From: Puccinellia tenuiflora
Lineage: Eukaryota; Streptophyta; Magnoliopsida; Poales; Poaceae
Reading direction: 5' to 3'
Length of the DNA: 64,000 bases
NCBI GenBank assembly: GCA_012064385.1
Contig: QRDG01000401.1
Location: forward strand, 661,174 to 725,173
Shown here piece by piece: positions 32,001 through 43,304 of this stretch. Within the stretch, counting starts at the first letter, position 1. Every line of letters begins with the position of its first letter. A model generated the notes under the pieces. It was not told the DNA's origin. It worked only from the letters and a program-made list of their open reading frames with translations, and searched no databases. The position numbers were made by a program, and so were the translations under genes.

Positions 32001-35000
32001 AACAACTAATAGTAAGGGAAATTTATTTTCATGCGAATAAGAGAGAATAGTTAATTAATATGCATGTTTAACAAAATACGATGAAGAGAGTAAGAGGTAA
32101 ATGAGGGCAGGAGAGGGAATAAGTCATCACTGCCTGAAATTTTGATAGAACATTGCAAAAACCATAGACATATTTTGAATCAGGTAAGTATATGATGAGT
32201 ATACATGAAGAGAACTAAATGAGTAGATGAGAGCAACAAGACAACAAATAAAGGTAGAAAAGATTGCGCAAAGAAATTGATTTGAAGCTTGTGCTTACCG
32301 TGATTGCAGCCAAGGGATTTCCTCGTGATTCTGCTAAATGAACAAGTTCACATTTCAGAAAAGCTTTATATAGTTGCCTCTGCACCCAAAAGACAGACAA
32401 GTTGAAATATCGTCATTAGCCAATTATTCGACCACTATTGCATCGATGACACTAAAATCCATACCTGAATATCTGTTAATTTCAGCCAGATAATAAGCTC
32501 ATTCTTCTTAGGAAGCTGTTGATCATCTGTCAAACCAGTCTCAAGGGATACTTCACTTTTCATACGACGCAGGAAATATGGCTTTATCCGTTCTCTTAAT
32601 TCCTGCGAACAAAATTCAAGTACCAAACAATAATTATAATACGTTTAATATAATTATCTTCAAGTAATAATTTGGAAAGATGAGTAACATTTTCAGAACG
32701 TAATGCAGCAAACTGAAATGGCTTAATCTAACAATTGCTTTTACATGTCAAAATCGGAGATGAAAATACTACTAAGCCAATATATGGATATATTTTGTGC
32801 AACATAGAACTCAGCTAATGTCTAACTTTTAATTTCTTGACAGAATCATAATGACAAGTAATTTCTCGACAGAACTCAGTTAATGTCCAACTTGTCTCAT
32901 ATTGGAACATATGAAACACGGTGACATTTTGCAGTAATAAACTGCCAACATACCAAATTAGCAAATACCAACAAGAAAAATAAAAACAATGTGAAGACAG
33001 TAATGTTGTCCGGCCACAATAGCAACAGGAATAGGCTTGGTACCATCTATCTCTTGGACACAAACACATAAAAAAGATAGTTACCTTTGCTACATTTGAG
33101 CCTTTGTGCTTTGCTCGATTGCTAGCGCTCTTGTCATTTCCTTGATTAATAGGTTTTTCGTACCTTCCTCTGAACCTGCCAAAATATTAAGAAATAAATG
33201 ACACTAGATGGAACGCCACTAATGCAGGAAAGTGAGAGAGTAAGTAAATTACTCATCCTTATCACCCAAGACTTCGGGGCAACAAAAAGAGAAAATCGAC
33301 CACATGTCCTAAGAGAGTACACATGCTTATTTTCATTAGTAATATGAGGACAAAGTATATAGGAGGCTTTAAAGTACGAGGTTTTTAGGAATTTTAGCTA
33401 GGTGATACCTTCAAGTTATTCTGTATAGGTGTTCCACTGATGGCAATCCGATGGACACAAGGTATTTCAAGTAAGCGTTGGGATCTTTGTGCTGTGGAGT
33501 TCTTGATAAAATGTGCCTCATCAAGAATAACATAATTCCACATTTCCCCCTCTTCCTCCTCGTCATAGAAATCACCTCTTATCTGCTTGTAGTTGGTTCG
33601 GACAATCTCGTACGTTGTCAACAAGATTCCTCCCTTCTGTACAAGATAATATGACTCATTAAAATATCTTGAAAGAACAAGCTAAGAATTATTTTAAATG
33701 GCGGTTATGCGAAAATGAATATATGCTCGAATTTGACAGTTAGGATAAAAGGCGTGGATATGAATGGCCAACAGATGACATCCATGTTAGCAAACCAAAC
33801 CAAACCTTGAAGGCATGTTGCAGCTCATAGCTCCGAACATCTTTGTTGGGACCAGAGTAGCTGTAACAAAAAGAAAGAGGAATCATTTAGCAACAATATC
33901 AGGACTTGACTTGCATCGATTTGTGGAAATGGGAGATCCTACTTGCTGATCATGTGCCTGAGGCCGACAACCGATAGTTCCTTGATCCAATTGGTGAGAA
34001 TTGTCTTCTGGGGTAACGACTAGCACCCTCCTTACTAGACCGGAGTGGAACAACCCTGCCAGGAAGGCAGAAACCTGCACTATAAAAGTAAGGATGCAAG
34101 TCTCTCATCAGGACATTGCATCACCAACTTGACATTGAAAACATACTGTGGCAAGGAAACAAGCTAGTGTCAATGTAATTTGCAGGCTCGAAGCTCATAA
34201 CTAGCTTGGAAAGTACAATTAAGTACCAAAATAGATGTTTATTCTCGTGTCAGAAGATAGTTGGTTTCAGTCCCATAATTCAGAAACTAAAGATGCAGAT
34301 TTTCACATAGTAGCAAACATCCAGAAGGCTGAGAAGTAAGAGAAAGCCTTCCCAGCCCGATCGGTAAGCAGTAGTATAAGGGTGAAAAAGACCCAATGAT
34401 ACAAATTAACAGGTCTTGTTATGATGAATCAATCTACGATCAATTAATTTAAGGAGACTAAATGAATTTCGATTGATGCAGAAACAGAAGATGCAGTTTA
34501 GTATTTTTCACAGTAATTTCTTCAGTTTAGCTAGTAGTAGCAAACATCCAGAAGAAGCTTGTAACACTAAGCAAGAAGTAGATGTGAAAGCAACCTCGGC
34601 ATGATCCATATAACACTAAGAAGGAAACAGACATACAGATTAGCAGGCCTTGCTATAATCGATGGTCAGCAAATGTAAGTAACTAGACTGAAGGAATGAC
34701 CTGCATGGTCTTGCCGAGCCCCATGTCGTCCCCGAGGATCCCACCAGTTCCCCTGCAGTGGAGAGACCAGAGCCAACTGAGCCCCTCGCGCTGGTGGGTG
34801 TAGAGCTTGTTGAATATCCTTGCTTGGAGCTTGTATGGCGGCTTGCCACTTCCGACGGCGGCCTCCATCTGGAAGTCTGGAAGCTGGTCCTGGACGACAT
34901 CTCTGCAATCCCCCGTGGGCTCCTCCATCTCCCAGCCGCTGCTTCCAACATCCTGCAGCTGGTCCTGGTCGGAAGAGACCGTGTTGCTGAGCTTGCATAG

Positions 35001-35942
35001 GCGGCGGCGGCCTGGCAGCTTCACCTTCCTCATCGTCCCCATGTGTGCAGAATGTTTTTCCCTGTCTGGAAGTTGCTCCTGCTCCTCCTCCGCCGCCGCC
35101 GCATCAGTGTCATGGTCTTCAACCACCTCCTGGATGACATCTGTGCAATCCTCCGTGGGCTCCTCCATCTCGAAGTTTGGAAGTTGCTCCTGCTCCTCCG
35201 CCGCCGCCTCCGCCGCATCGGTGTCATGGTCTTCAACCACCTCCCGGACGACATCTCTGCAATCCCCCGTGGGCTCCTCCATCTCGAAGTCTAGAAGTTG
35301 CTCCTGCTCCTTCTCCGCCGCCGCCGCATCGGTATCATGGTACTGAACCACCTCCCGGACGACATCTCTGCAATCCCCCGTGGGCTCCTCCATCTCCGCA
35401 TCTTGTAGCTGGTCGGAAGGTACACTGTTGCCGCCGAGCTTGCATAGATGACTGTGTGCAGCAGGTTCAAGGAGGTCGACGTCGGAGATGTGCAAAGACG
35501 GGGAGGGAGAGGGCGGTGTGGGCATGGATGATGGGATTGGAGCCTGCGGGTGTCGAGGAGAGGGAGGGAGGGAGGAGGAAGGCAATGAGAGCCAACCAAC
35601 TGCAGCTTTGAACATCCTCGTTGTCGCGAACTTGAAGCCGCCTCCGACGGGGACATCCTCCTCCTCCGATGCCGCCGGTTCCGTGCCATGGATTTCCTCG
35701 TCTTCATCTTCGCTTTCAACACCCTGGTCTTCGTCGGAAGTGGTGTTGTCGGTGGTCGAAGGATGGGAGGCTGTATGGTGGGGATGGGCGGCTGTATGGT
35801 GGTCCAAGTAGGAGGAGGAGGAGGAGGGTGGGATTGGAGGTTGGAGAAAGGACGGGAGGGAGGAGGGAGGCAGCGGGCAGTGGCGTGAGAACCAGCCCAG
35901 CAGGGAAGAGTTGGTGGTGGGAGGATGACCGGAGATGTCCAT
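29086..35942 (-). CDS. CHR24: SNF2-family chromatin remodelling ATPase (CHR24/ERCC6-like), 18 exons, one frameshift
   Basis: Exons: 35942-34701, 34074-33943, 33860-33806, 33636-33409, 33308-33253, 33175-33085, 32602-32465, 32379-32299, 31826-31587, 31480-31409, 30929-30849, 30754-30636, 30532-30421, 30308-30240, 30156-30062, 29708-29580, 29387-29282, 29193-29086. All introns are GT-AG. Ignoring one base, the protein would be 1,050 aa. The N-terminal third is acidic with repeats; motif I is GDDMGLGKTMQ (about residue 403), motif II DEAH (about 515), motif III SGTPIQNNL, motif V TTKVGGLGLTLTKA, motif VI QSVDRVYRIGQTKD, and the tail has GIAGVSHHSLLFSK. It should translocate on nuclear DNA using ATP. 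Exon 2 has one extra base near 34010, between VVTP and KTIL. Confidence 0.85.
29438..29509. mobile_element. 72-bp Stowaway MITE in intron 16 of the SNF2 gene
   Basis: It begins CTCCCTCCGTTTATTAATGT and ends ATATTAATGGACAGAGGTAG, with TA on both sides (29436-29437 and 29510-29511). The sequence folds as a hairpin around AAGACGTT...AACGTCTT. This is a typical Tc1/mariner-related grass MITE, tolerated within an intron. Confidence 0.85.
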
Positions 35943-36930
35943 GGATGGGGTAGGAGCTTGTCTCCGTCGGAGATGTTGAAGAAAGGAAGGGGGGAGTGGG
36001 GGAGGAAGGAATACTGATACGACGAGAGAGAGAGAGTACTCTTATTGGGTGCGGCAGCGGGGAATGGCAGGTGATGCCTTTTTCAAAATTCGAAATTTGA
36101 ATCCTGAGTAACGTCTCACCCAAGCTAAGCTCTGCCCTGCGTTGCCTCGGGAAGGAACAAGCCAACTCGCCCGCCATGATCAATCACAATTACTCCTCCA
36201 ATGGGCTGAGCCTTGGATCAATTATGCCAAATGGTCAGTAGACTGGACCTCCGTAAGCCTTGGATCAATGTATAATACTGGATCCACTCATCAACAGAAA
36301 AACGTATAGTACTGGACCGACCGTTGCCTTGGATCCACGTACTAGACTGGAGTACCATTAGTCGGTACTCCAATGGTTACATTGTACTCACCTGAGGCGT
36401 AAAAAAATAGCAGTGCGAGGAAGTAACACATTGCTTCTTTTTTCGTGTTTCCACCTGCTGTGGAGATAGGAACGGGAAGATCACTATCTATTACTACAAG
36501 GTAAACAACAAATCAACTGTTCGTGTCAAAAACTACCTTGCTGCTGAAGTGATGCCAGTGAAGAATTCTGAAATGGAAACTCCAAAGCTTCCGGTGAAAA
36601 TTTCTGAATTGGTAGCACCAATGCGGCAGCGAGTGGTTTCCAGTGCTCGTGTAAAATACAAAACCAGTGCAGAATTCAGGCATACTAAGTTAACCGATGC
36701 TTGATGCCACTAACGCCGCATCTTCCGCTTCCTACTTGTAGCACTAAGCCTATCCAAGTTGTCGCTATTTACAATGCCGGATCATTCCACGGCCAAAACA
36801 ATACGGCACATACGTAGCACAATCAGTCAGTCTCAGGCACACCTCAGTGACCGACTAAAAAAGCAAAACATAACAGTCTAGCTAGCGCAGCGGCAACTGC
36901 TTAAAAGTTACTCCAGGTAGATCACTTCAT
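35943..36930. other. region between the two SNF2 copies: 5' flank plus an unexplained open frame
   Basis: Just upstream of the SNF2 start is a CT-rich minus-strand stretch (GA repeat on plus at 36021-36035), likely 5' UTR or promoter; no TATA box was recognised. At 36200-36360 a CCTTGGATC(A/C)A-type motif repeats three times with about 65-bp spacing. At about 36430-36704 a plus-strand frame without ATG stays open for some 80 codons (NGKITIYYYKV ... SAEFRHTKLTDA) and ends in TGA; it resembles an exon of an unrecognised gene. The remaining part to 36930 shows nothing I can name. Confidence 0.4.
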
Positions 36931-37968
36931 GCTTGCGCCCCTGCCATCAGCTTCTCGTCCAGCTCATGAATCTGCTTCTTTGTCCTCTCTCCACGGTCGG
37001 GCATCCTCGACACCAGCGCCTGCAGCAGCAAATCAATCTTCTCAGCTTACTACAGATAGATAGGAGGAAAAAAACAGTGTTGCTGCTACTCGTGTGTTTG
37101 CAGGAGAGGGGGCTATACTGTGTTGGCGAGGGTCTGCGACAGCCGGTTGATTTTTGCCTTGAATTCTTCTGGTCTCTGAATTTGTGTTGATCGGTGAGTA
37201 TGCTCTTCAAGTGAAGTCCTTTGGCTTGAAAGCATGGGCAGCTCTGCATGGAAAACACGATCAGGGTTAAAGTTGCCCGTTGCCGCCTACTACTGCTCAG
37301 CTAAATGCACTCACTCGCTGCTGGACAGATCTGCAGCAATGTTTACCCATTGGCAACATAGTCAGATGAGGATGCCTTGCTGTACTGCCTGGCCATCATG
37401 GGCCTGCTTGGGGCCTTCGTGCACACAAAAATAGCATGACTGTCAGATAAGCCTTGGAACTAGACTAGCTGAATAAAAGCCTGCTAGCAAAAGCAACATT
37501 GATGTGTGACTGTATTGTACAGGCAAACAGATGAACTTCTCAAGAACATAGAATTACCACCAACTGTTTCAATCCAGGGATCAAGAAGGTCCATCTCCAG
37601 GAAATTCTACCAAAACCAAGCTGATATTAAAGTCGCCCGTTGCCGCCTAAAGGATATATCAAAATGTCATCATGGAGCAACCTCAAGATTTTGGTGAGCA
37701 TGTTCTGCCACATTAATATCAGATACTAATCAAAACCAGTTTCATTTCAGATTCATGATAAAATGTACAGAATTTCAGATACTCAAATAGGGTGTGGATA
37801 TCAATTATCTACAAAGAGCATTTAAGGGGCAGCCGATAACGAATTCTTTGCAGAATCAAGTCAACTCAGCATTATCAAAGTAATTCTGCCGTAATAAACA
37901 GAATTAAAAACAATACTCCCTCCGATCCATATTAATTGTCACCGAATTGTATGTATCTTGAGGGCTAC

Positions 37969-38256
37969 TGTTATGACCGGTTTGGCCTACTCCAGGCGTA
38001 GGCCCATTAGACAGGCATAATTAGGGGCTTAGCCCAACAGTTATCGTATTTCATTATATAAAAGAGTTGTAATCAGACTATGGGAATTAAGCAGCAATAA
38101 TTATCATATTATTGCCGGCTCCTAGAGGAGCCGGACCTCTAACCCTAGCCGCCATCTCCTGCACCGCCGCCTCCTTCGTCCGCTCTTGCGCACGCCCAAC
38201 TCCCTCCTTCCCCTACAACCTACGCCCTAGACACGGTAGAACCCTAGCTCCTACCA
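37969..38256 (+). repeat. gypsy-1 5' LTR
   Basis: Starts TGTTATGACC and ends CTCCTACCA. A TATATAAA box at 38055-38062 marks the probable promoter for the genomic RNA. Compared with the 3' LTR it lacks 30 bp near 38182, bounded by TCC on both sides. Confidence 0.95.
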
Positions 38257-38275
38257 CCTTGGTATCAGCTAGCTC
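38257..38275 (+). promoter_or_regulatory. gypsy-1 primer binding site
   Basis: Immediately after the LTR, CCTTGGTATCAGC resembles the TGGTATCAGAGC primer site complementary to initiator tRNA-Met, used by most plant LTR elements. Only the first nine or ten bases match. Confidence 0.7.
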
Positions 38276-38285
38276 TTGTTCGATC

Positions 38286-41200
38286 ATGTCTTCATCACCG
38301 CCGACCACCACCATCCCCGCCACCACCGCGCCGCCCGCTTCCACCGCCGCCACCATGCAGCCGACGCCCTCCTCCGGGATCGCCGCGTCCTCCTCCCCGG
38401 GCCCAACCGCGTCGGCCCCGGCCGCCGCCGTCTACACCCCGGCGCAGATGACGGGCATTCTCAACGACCTCACCCTCACCGTCCAGGGCTGTATGCTCGG
38501 GTCCCAAGGACCACCGCCGTCCCCGCTGCCGCCGGGCCCCTCGGCGCCGCCACCGTGGCCGTGGCAGCCGTGGAACCCGTCGGCCCCGCCTACGCACGGG
38601 CAGCCGTGGCAACCACCCGCGGCCTGCACCGCGCCACCTGCACCGACCCAGCGCGGGGTGCCCATCCACCAGGTTTCCTGGCCACCGTCGCCGTCCCCGC
38701 TCCCGGCGTGGTTGTCAACGTCGTCCCCCGCCCCAGTCTACACGGCCGCCGGGGGACCACCACTCCCGACCATCCCAGACGCCCCCTCCGCGACCCTCAC
38801 CGGACCCTCCGACGGCCGCTTCGCACACCCCGCTGCGGTTGGACTTACTCCTCCGCGGTTCGCCAAGATCGACTTCGCCACCTACGACGGCACGGAGGAC
38901 CCGCTCAACTGGCTCAACCAGTGCGAGCAGTTTTTCCGCGGGCAGCGTACCCTCGCGACGGATCGCACGTGGCTCGCGTCATACCACCTCCGGGGCAACG
39001 CCCAGACTTGGTACTACTCCCTCGAGCAGGACGAGGGCGGCATGCCTTCATGGGAGCGCTTCCGCGAGCTCTGCCTCCTGCATTTTGGGCCGCCGGTGCG
39101 CGGGAGCCGTTTGGCGGAACTGGGCTGCCTCCCCTTCACCACCACCGTCCAGGACTACGCCGACCGCTTCCAGGCCCTTGCGTGCCACGCCCCCGGGGTG
39201 ACGGGGCAGCAGCGCGCCGATCTCTTCGTGGGCGGTCTCCCGGACACCATACGGGTGGACGTTGAGCTGCAGGCCCCCACCGACCTCCAGACGGCGATCC
39301 ACTACGCCCGCGCTTACGAGCGACGGGTCCAGGCCATGCAGCCGCCCCAGCAGAGTCGCGAGGGACGCCCCCCCACTCGCCCTACACCGCCCGCTCCGGC
39401 CCCAGGTCGCCCCGCCCCGGCAGCCCCAGCGACCCCCGCGCCGACGCGGACCTTCCGCCGCCTGACCCCGGCCAAGTAGCTCGAGCGTCGACGGCTCGGC
39501 CTCTGCTTCAACTGTGACGAGCCCTATACGCCGGGCCATGCGTGCCCGCGCCTCTTCTACCTGGAGACGGTGCTTGACGGCGAGACCGCCGACCCGGCTG
39601 CGGAGTTCGGCGACCCGCCGCCTCCGGCGCCGTCTGAGCACGACGCGCCGCCGACTCCGGCTGTCGCCTTCGTGGTGTCGCTGCACGCCCTCGCGGGTAT
39701 TCGCCACGAGCGCACTATGCTCTTGCCGGTGACGATCCGCGGCGAGCAGCTGGTGGCCTTACTGGACTCGGGCTCTACACACAACTTCCTGCCCGCGTCC
39801 ACTATGCGCCGCCTCGCCCTCCAACCATCGGGTGGCGACAACCTCCGGGTCACGGTGGCCAACGGCGACCGACTGCAGTGCCATGGACTGGCGCAGCACG
39901 TACCGCTCACCATCGGTGATGAGCACTTCACCATCACTTGCGCCGGCATCGACCTGGGCTGTTTCGACTTCATCCTCGGTGTCGACTTTCTGCGGGCCCT
40001 AGGGCCCATACTTTGGGATTTCGACACCTTGATGATGTCGTTTTGGCGCCAGGGACGCCAAGTCCAGTGGCAGGGCGTTGGCGGCTCCGCTCCGGCGCCC
40101 CACCTCCAGCTGGCCACGACGGACAGCGACGCCGAGCATCCCCTGCTCACCCGCCTCCTGGAGCAGCACAGCGACTTGTTCGCCGAGCCGCAGGGGCTGC
40201 CCCCGGTCCGGGCGTACGACCACCGCATCCACCTGCAGCCTAACACGCCGCCGGTGGCTGTCCGCCCCTACTGTTACCCCCGGCTGCAGAAGGACGAGCT
40301 GGAATGCCAGGTCGAGATCATGCTGGCCGCGGGCATCATCCGCATCTCCACGTCGCCCTTCTCGGCGCCGGTGCTCCTGGTCCGCAAGTCGGACGGCACT
40401 TGGCGTTTCTGTATTGACTACCGCGCCCTCAACACTCTGACGCTGAAGGACAAGTTCCCCATTCCGGTGGTCGATGAGCTTTTTGATGAGCTCCATGGTG
40501 CGCGCTTCTTCACGAAGCTCGACCTTCGGTCGGGCTATCACCAGGTGCGCATGCACCCGGACGACATCGCCAAGACGGCGTTCCGCACTCATCACGGCCA
40601 CTTCGAGTTTGTGGTGATGCCCTTCGGCCTCACCAATGTGCCGGCAACCTTCCAGGCCCTGATGAACGATGTCCTCCGGCCCTACTTGCGGCGGTTCGTG
40701 CTCGTCTTCTTCGACGACATCCTCATCTACAGCACGACGTGGGCCGAGCACCTACAGCACATCGCCATCGTCTTCAACGAGCTTCGCGCGCACCGGCTTC
40801 ATCTTAAGCGCTCGAAGTGCTCGTTCGGGACGTCTTCTGTCGCCTACCTCGGTCACGTTATCTCCGCCGAGGGGGTCGCGATGGATGCGGATAAGGTGGC
40901 TGCCGTCGCCGCCTGGCCGCTGCCCCACTCGCCGCGCGCCCTGCGCGGATTCCTGGGTCTCGCGGGGTACTACCGAAAGTTCATCCGGGATTATGGCCTC
41001 ATCGCCGCGCCGCTCACACGCCTCCTTCGCCGCGACGCCTTCGCTTGGGATGACGAGGCCACGGCGGCGTTCGTAGCCCTGAAAGGGGCGCTCACGACGG
41101 GACCCGTGCTACAGATGCCGGACTTCACCCGGCCCTTCATCGTCGACTGTGACGCGTCGGGGACGGCTTTCGGCGCCGTCCTTCACCAGGGCGACGGACC

Positions 41201-43037
41201 ACTCGCCTACTTCAGCAGGCCCTTCGCCGCGCGCCACCTCAAGCTCGCTGCTTATGAGCAGGAGCTCATTGGGCTGGTCCAGGCGGTACGCCACTGGCGA
41301 CCGTATCTCTGGGGGCGCTCGTTTCGGATTCGCACGGACCACTACAGCCTGAAGTTCTTGCTGGACCAGCGGCTGTCGACAGTGCCTCAGCATCAGTGGC
41401 TCAGCAAGCTGTTCGGCTTCGACTTCACGGTCGAGTACCGTCCGGGTCGGCTGAACACGGTGGCTGATGCCCTTTCCCGCCGCGACGCCGACCAGGAGAC
41501 CACTGAGGAGGGGGCCACGGGCTCGATGCTCTGCATCCGTTCGGGGCCATCGTTCGCGTTCTTCGACGACATCCGTCGGGCCACGGCGGAGGCACCCGAC
41601 GCCCAGCTCCTACGGCAGCGCCTGGAGGCTGGGGACTTGGACGAGCCGTGGCGCTTGTCGGACGGCTTGCTTCTACATGGCCGACGGATCTTCGTGCCGG
41701 ATCACGACGACTTACGGCACCAGGCGCTCTTGGTGGCGCACTCGGCGGGTCACGAGGGGGTCCAAAAGACCCTCCATCGCCTCCGCGCCGACTTCTACAT
41801 CCCCGACGATCGTGCACTGGTCCGGGATTGGGTGCGCACGTGCGAGACGTGTCAACGCAACAAGACGGAGACCCTCCGTCCGGCTGGGATGCTGCAGCCG
41901 CTCGAGGTGCCGTCGCAGGTGTGGGCGGACATCTCCATGGACTTCATCGAGGGCCTCCCCAAAGTGGGCGGCAAGTCTGTCATCCTCACGGTGGTTGACC
42001 GCTTCTCCAAGTACGCGCACTTCATCGCGCTCGGCCACCCCTACACCGCCGCGTCCGTCGCCCGCGCCTTCTTTGAGGGCATCGTCCGTCTCCATGGATT
42101 CCCGGCTTCGATCGTCAGTGATCGTGATCCGGTGTTCACGGGACACGTCTGGCGTGACCTCTTCCGGATGGCGGGGGTGAAGCTTCGTTTCAGTACGGCC
42201 TTCCACCCGCAGACGGATGGCCAGTCGGAGGTGGTTAACAAGGTGATTGCCATGTATTTGCGGTGTGTTACAGGTGATCGACCGCGCGCGTGGGTGGATT
42301 GGCTTGCATGGGCGGAGTACTGCTACAACACCTCCTACCACTCCGCCCTGCGCGCCACGCCATTCGAGGTGGTCTACGGGCGTCCGCCGCCGCCTATCCT
42401 ACCAGTGGATCCGGCGATGGCGCGGACTGAGGCGGCTGGCGAGCTTCTCCGCAACCGCGATGAGATGCTTGCCGAGGTGCGGCAGCGTCTCCTGCAGGCC
42501 CAGCAGCTGGCCAAACACTACTATGACGGACACCATCGCGAGTTGGAGTTCGCGGTGGGTGATTGGGTGTGGCTTCGCCTACTTCACCGCTCCACGCAGT
42601 CCCTGGACCCACGTGCCAAGCGCAAGTTGGGGCCGCGCTATGCTGGTCCCTTTGTCGTCTTGGAGCGTGTGGGGTCTTTGGCCTACCGCCTTCAGCTGCC
42701 GGCGGGGGCCCGCATTCACGACGTATTTCACGTGGGGCTGCTGAAGCCGTACCGTGGCGACCCTCCTGCGACCACTCCAGCTTTGCCGCCGGCCGCAGAT
42801 GGGCGTCTTCTGCCCAGCCCGGTGAAGGTTTTGCGGGCGCAGCTTCGCCGCGGAGAGTGGTACCTGTTGATCCAGTGGGAAGGCCTTCCAGCTGAGGAGG
42901 CGACCTGGGAGCAGCGTGAGGAGTTCCGGCAGCATTACCCCGACTTCCAGCTCGAGGACGAGCTGTTTGCGCAGGCGGGGAGAGATGTTATGACCGGTTT
43001 GGCCTACTCCAGGCGTAGGCCCATTAGACAGGCATAA
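38286..43037 (+). pseudogene. gypsy-1 Gag-Pol polyprotein with one in-frame amber codon
   Basis: From the ATG at 38286, just after the primer site, the order is a Pro/Ala/Thr-rich N-terminus; retrotransposon gag (YDGTEDPLNWLNQCEQFF; LFVGGLPDTIR); TAG at 39477-39479; zinc knuckle (CFNCDEPYTPGHAC); aspartic protease (LLDSGSTHNFL at about 39764); RT (LDLRSGYHQVRM; VFFDDILIYS near 40710); RNase H (VDCDASGTAFGAVL); integrase HHCC (HSAGHEGVQKTLHRL; CETCQRN) and core (SMDFIEGLPK; VSDRDPVFTG; FHPQTDGQSEVVNK); and a chromodomain-like end (LIQWEGLPAEEATWE). The frame is otherwise open for about 1,580 codons and runs 17 codons into the 3' LTR. The TAG may be a mutation (AK-stop-LERRR, Gln expected). Confidence 0.9.
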
Positions 43038-43304
43038 TTAGGGGCTTAGCCCAACAGTTATCGTATTTTCATTATATAAAAGAGTTGTAATCAGACTATG
43101 GGAATTAAGCAGCAATAATTATCATATTATTGCCGGCTCCCAGAGGAGCCGGACCTCTAACCCTAGCCGCCGTCTCCTGCACCGCCGCCTCCTTCGTCCT
43201 CGAGACGGCGCCCAGCCGCCGGCCTCTCCGCTCTTGCGCACGCCCAACTCCCTCCTTCCCCTACAACCTACACCCTAGACACGGTAGAACCCTAGCTCCT
43301 ACCA
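42986..43304 (+). repeat. gypsy-1 3' LTR
   Basis: Matches the 5' LTR with three base changes, an extra T in the TATTTTCATT run and 30 extra bases starting TCGAGACGGCGCC at about 43198. The longer form is probably ancestral, because the extra segment is bounded by TCC direct repeats that allow simple deletion. Confidence 0.95.

Larger units (their letters stand above)
37969..43304 (+). mobile_element. gypsy-1: nearly intact Ty3/gypsy chromovirus-type element, TSD GCTAC
   Basis: LTRs of 288 bp (37969-38256) and 319 bp (42986-43304) begin TGTTATGACC and end CTCCTACCA. GCTAC flanks the element (37964-37968, 43305-43309). A tRNA-Met-type primer site follows the first LTR, and a purine-rich GGCGGGGAGAGA precedes the second. 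The LTRs differ by three substitutions, one T and a 30-bp indel, so insertion was recent. One gag-pol frame spans the interior, interrupted by a single TAG. Confidence 0.95.

Noticed and set aside
35030..35888. Plus-strand frames opposite exon 1 of the SNF2 gene.
   Set aside because: Antisense shadows of the repetitive acidic region; no motif of their own.
38276..39265. A 329-codon plus-strand frame rich in Arg, Pro and His.
   Set aside because: It overlaps gag of gypsy-1 in another frame; the gag frame has the recognisable domain.
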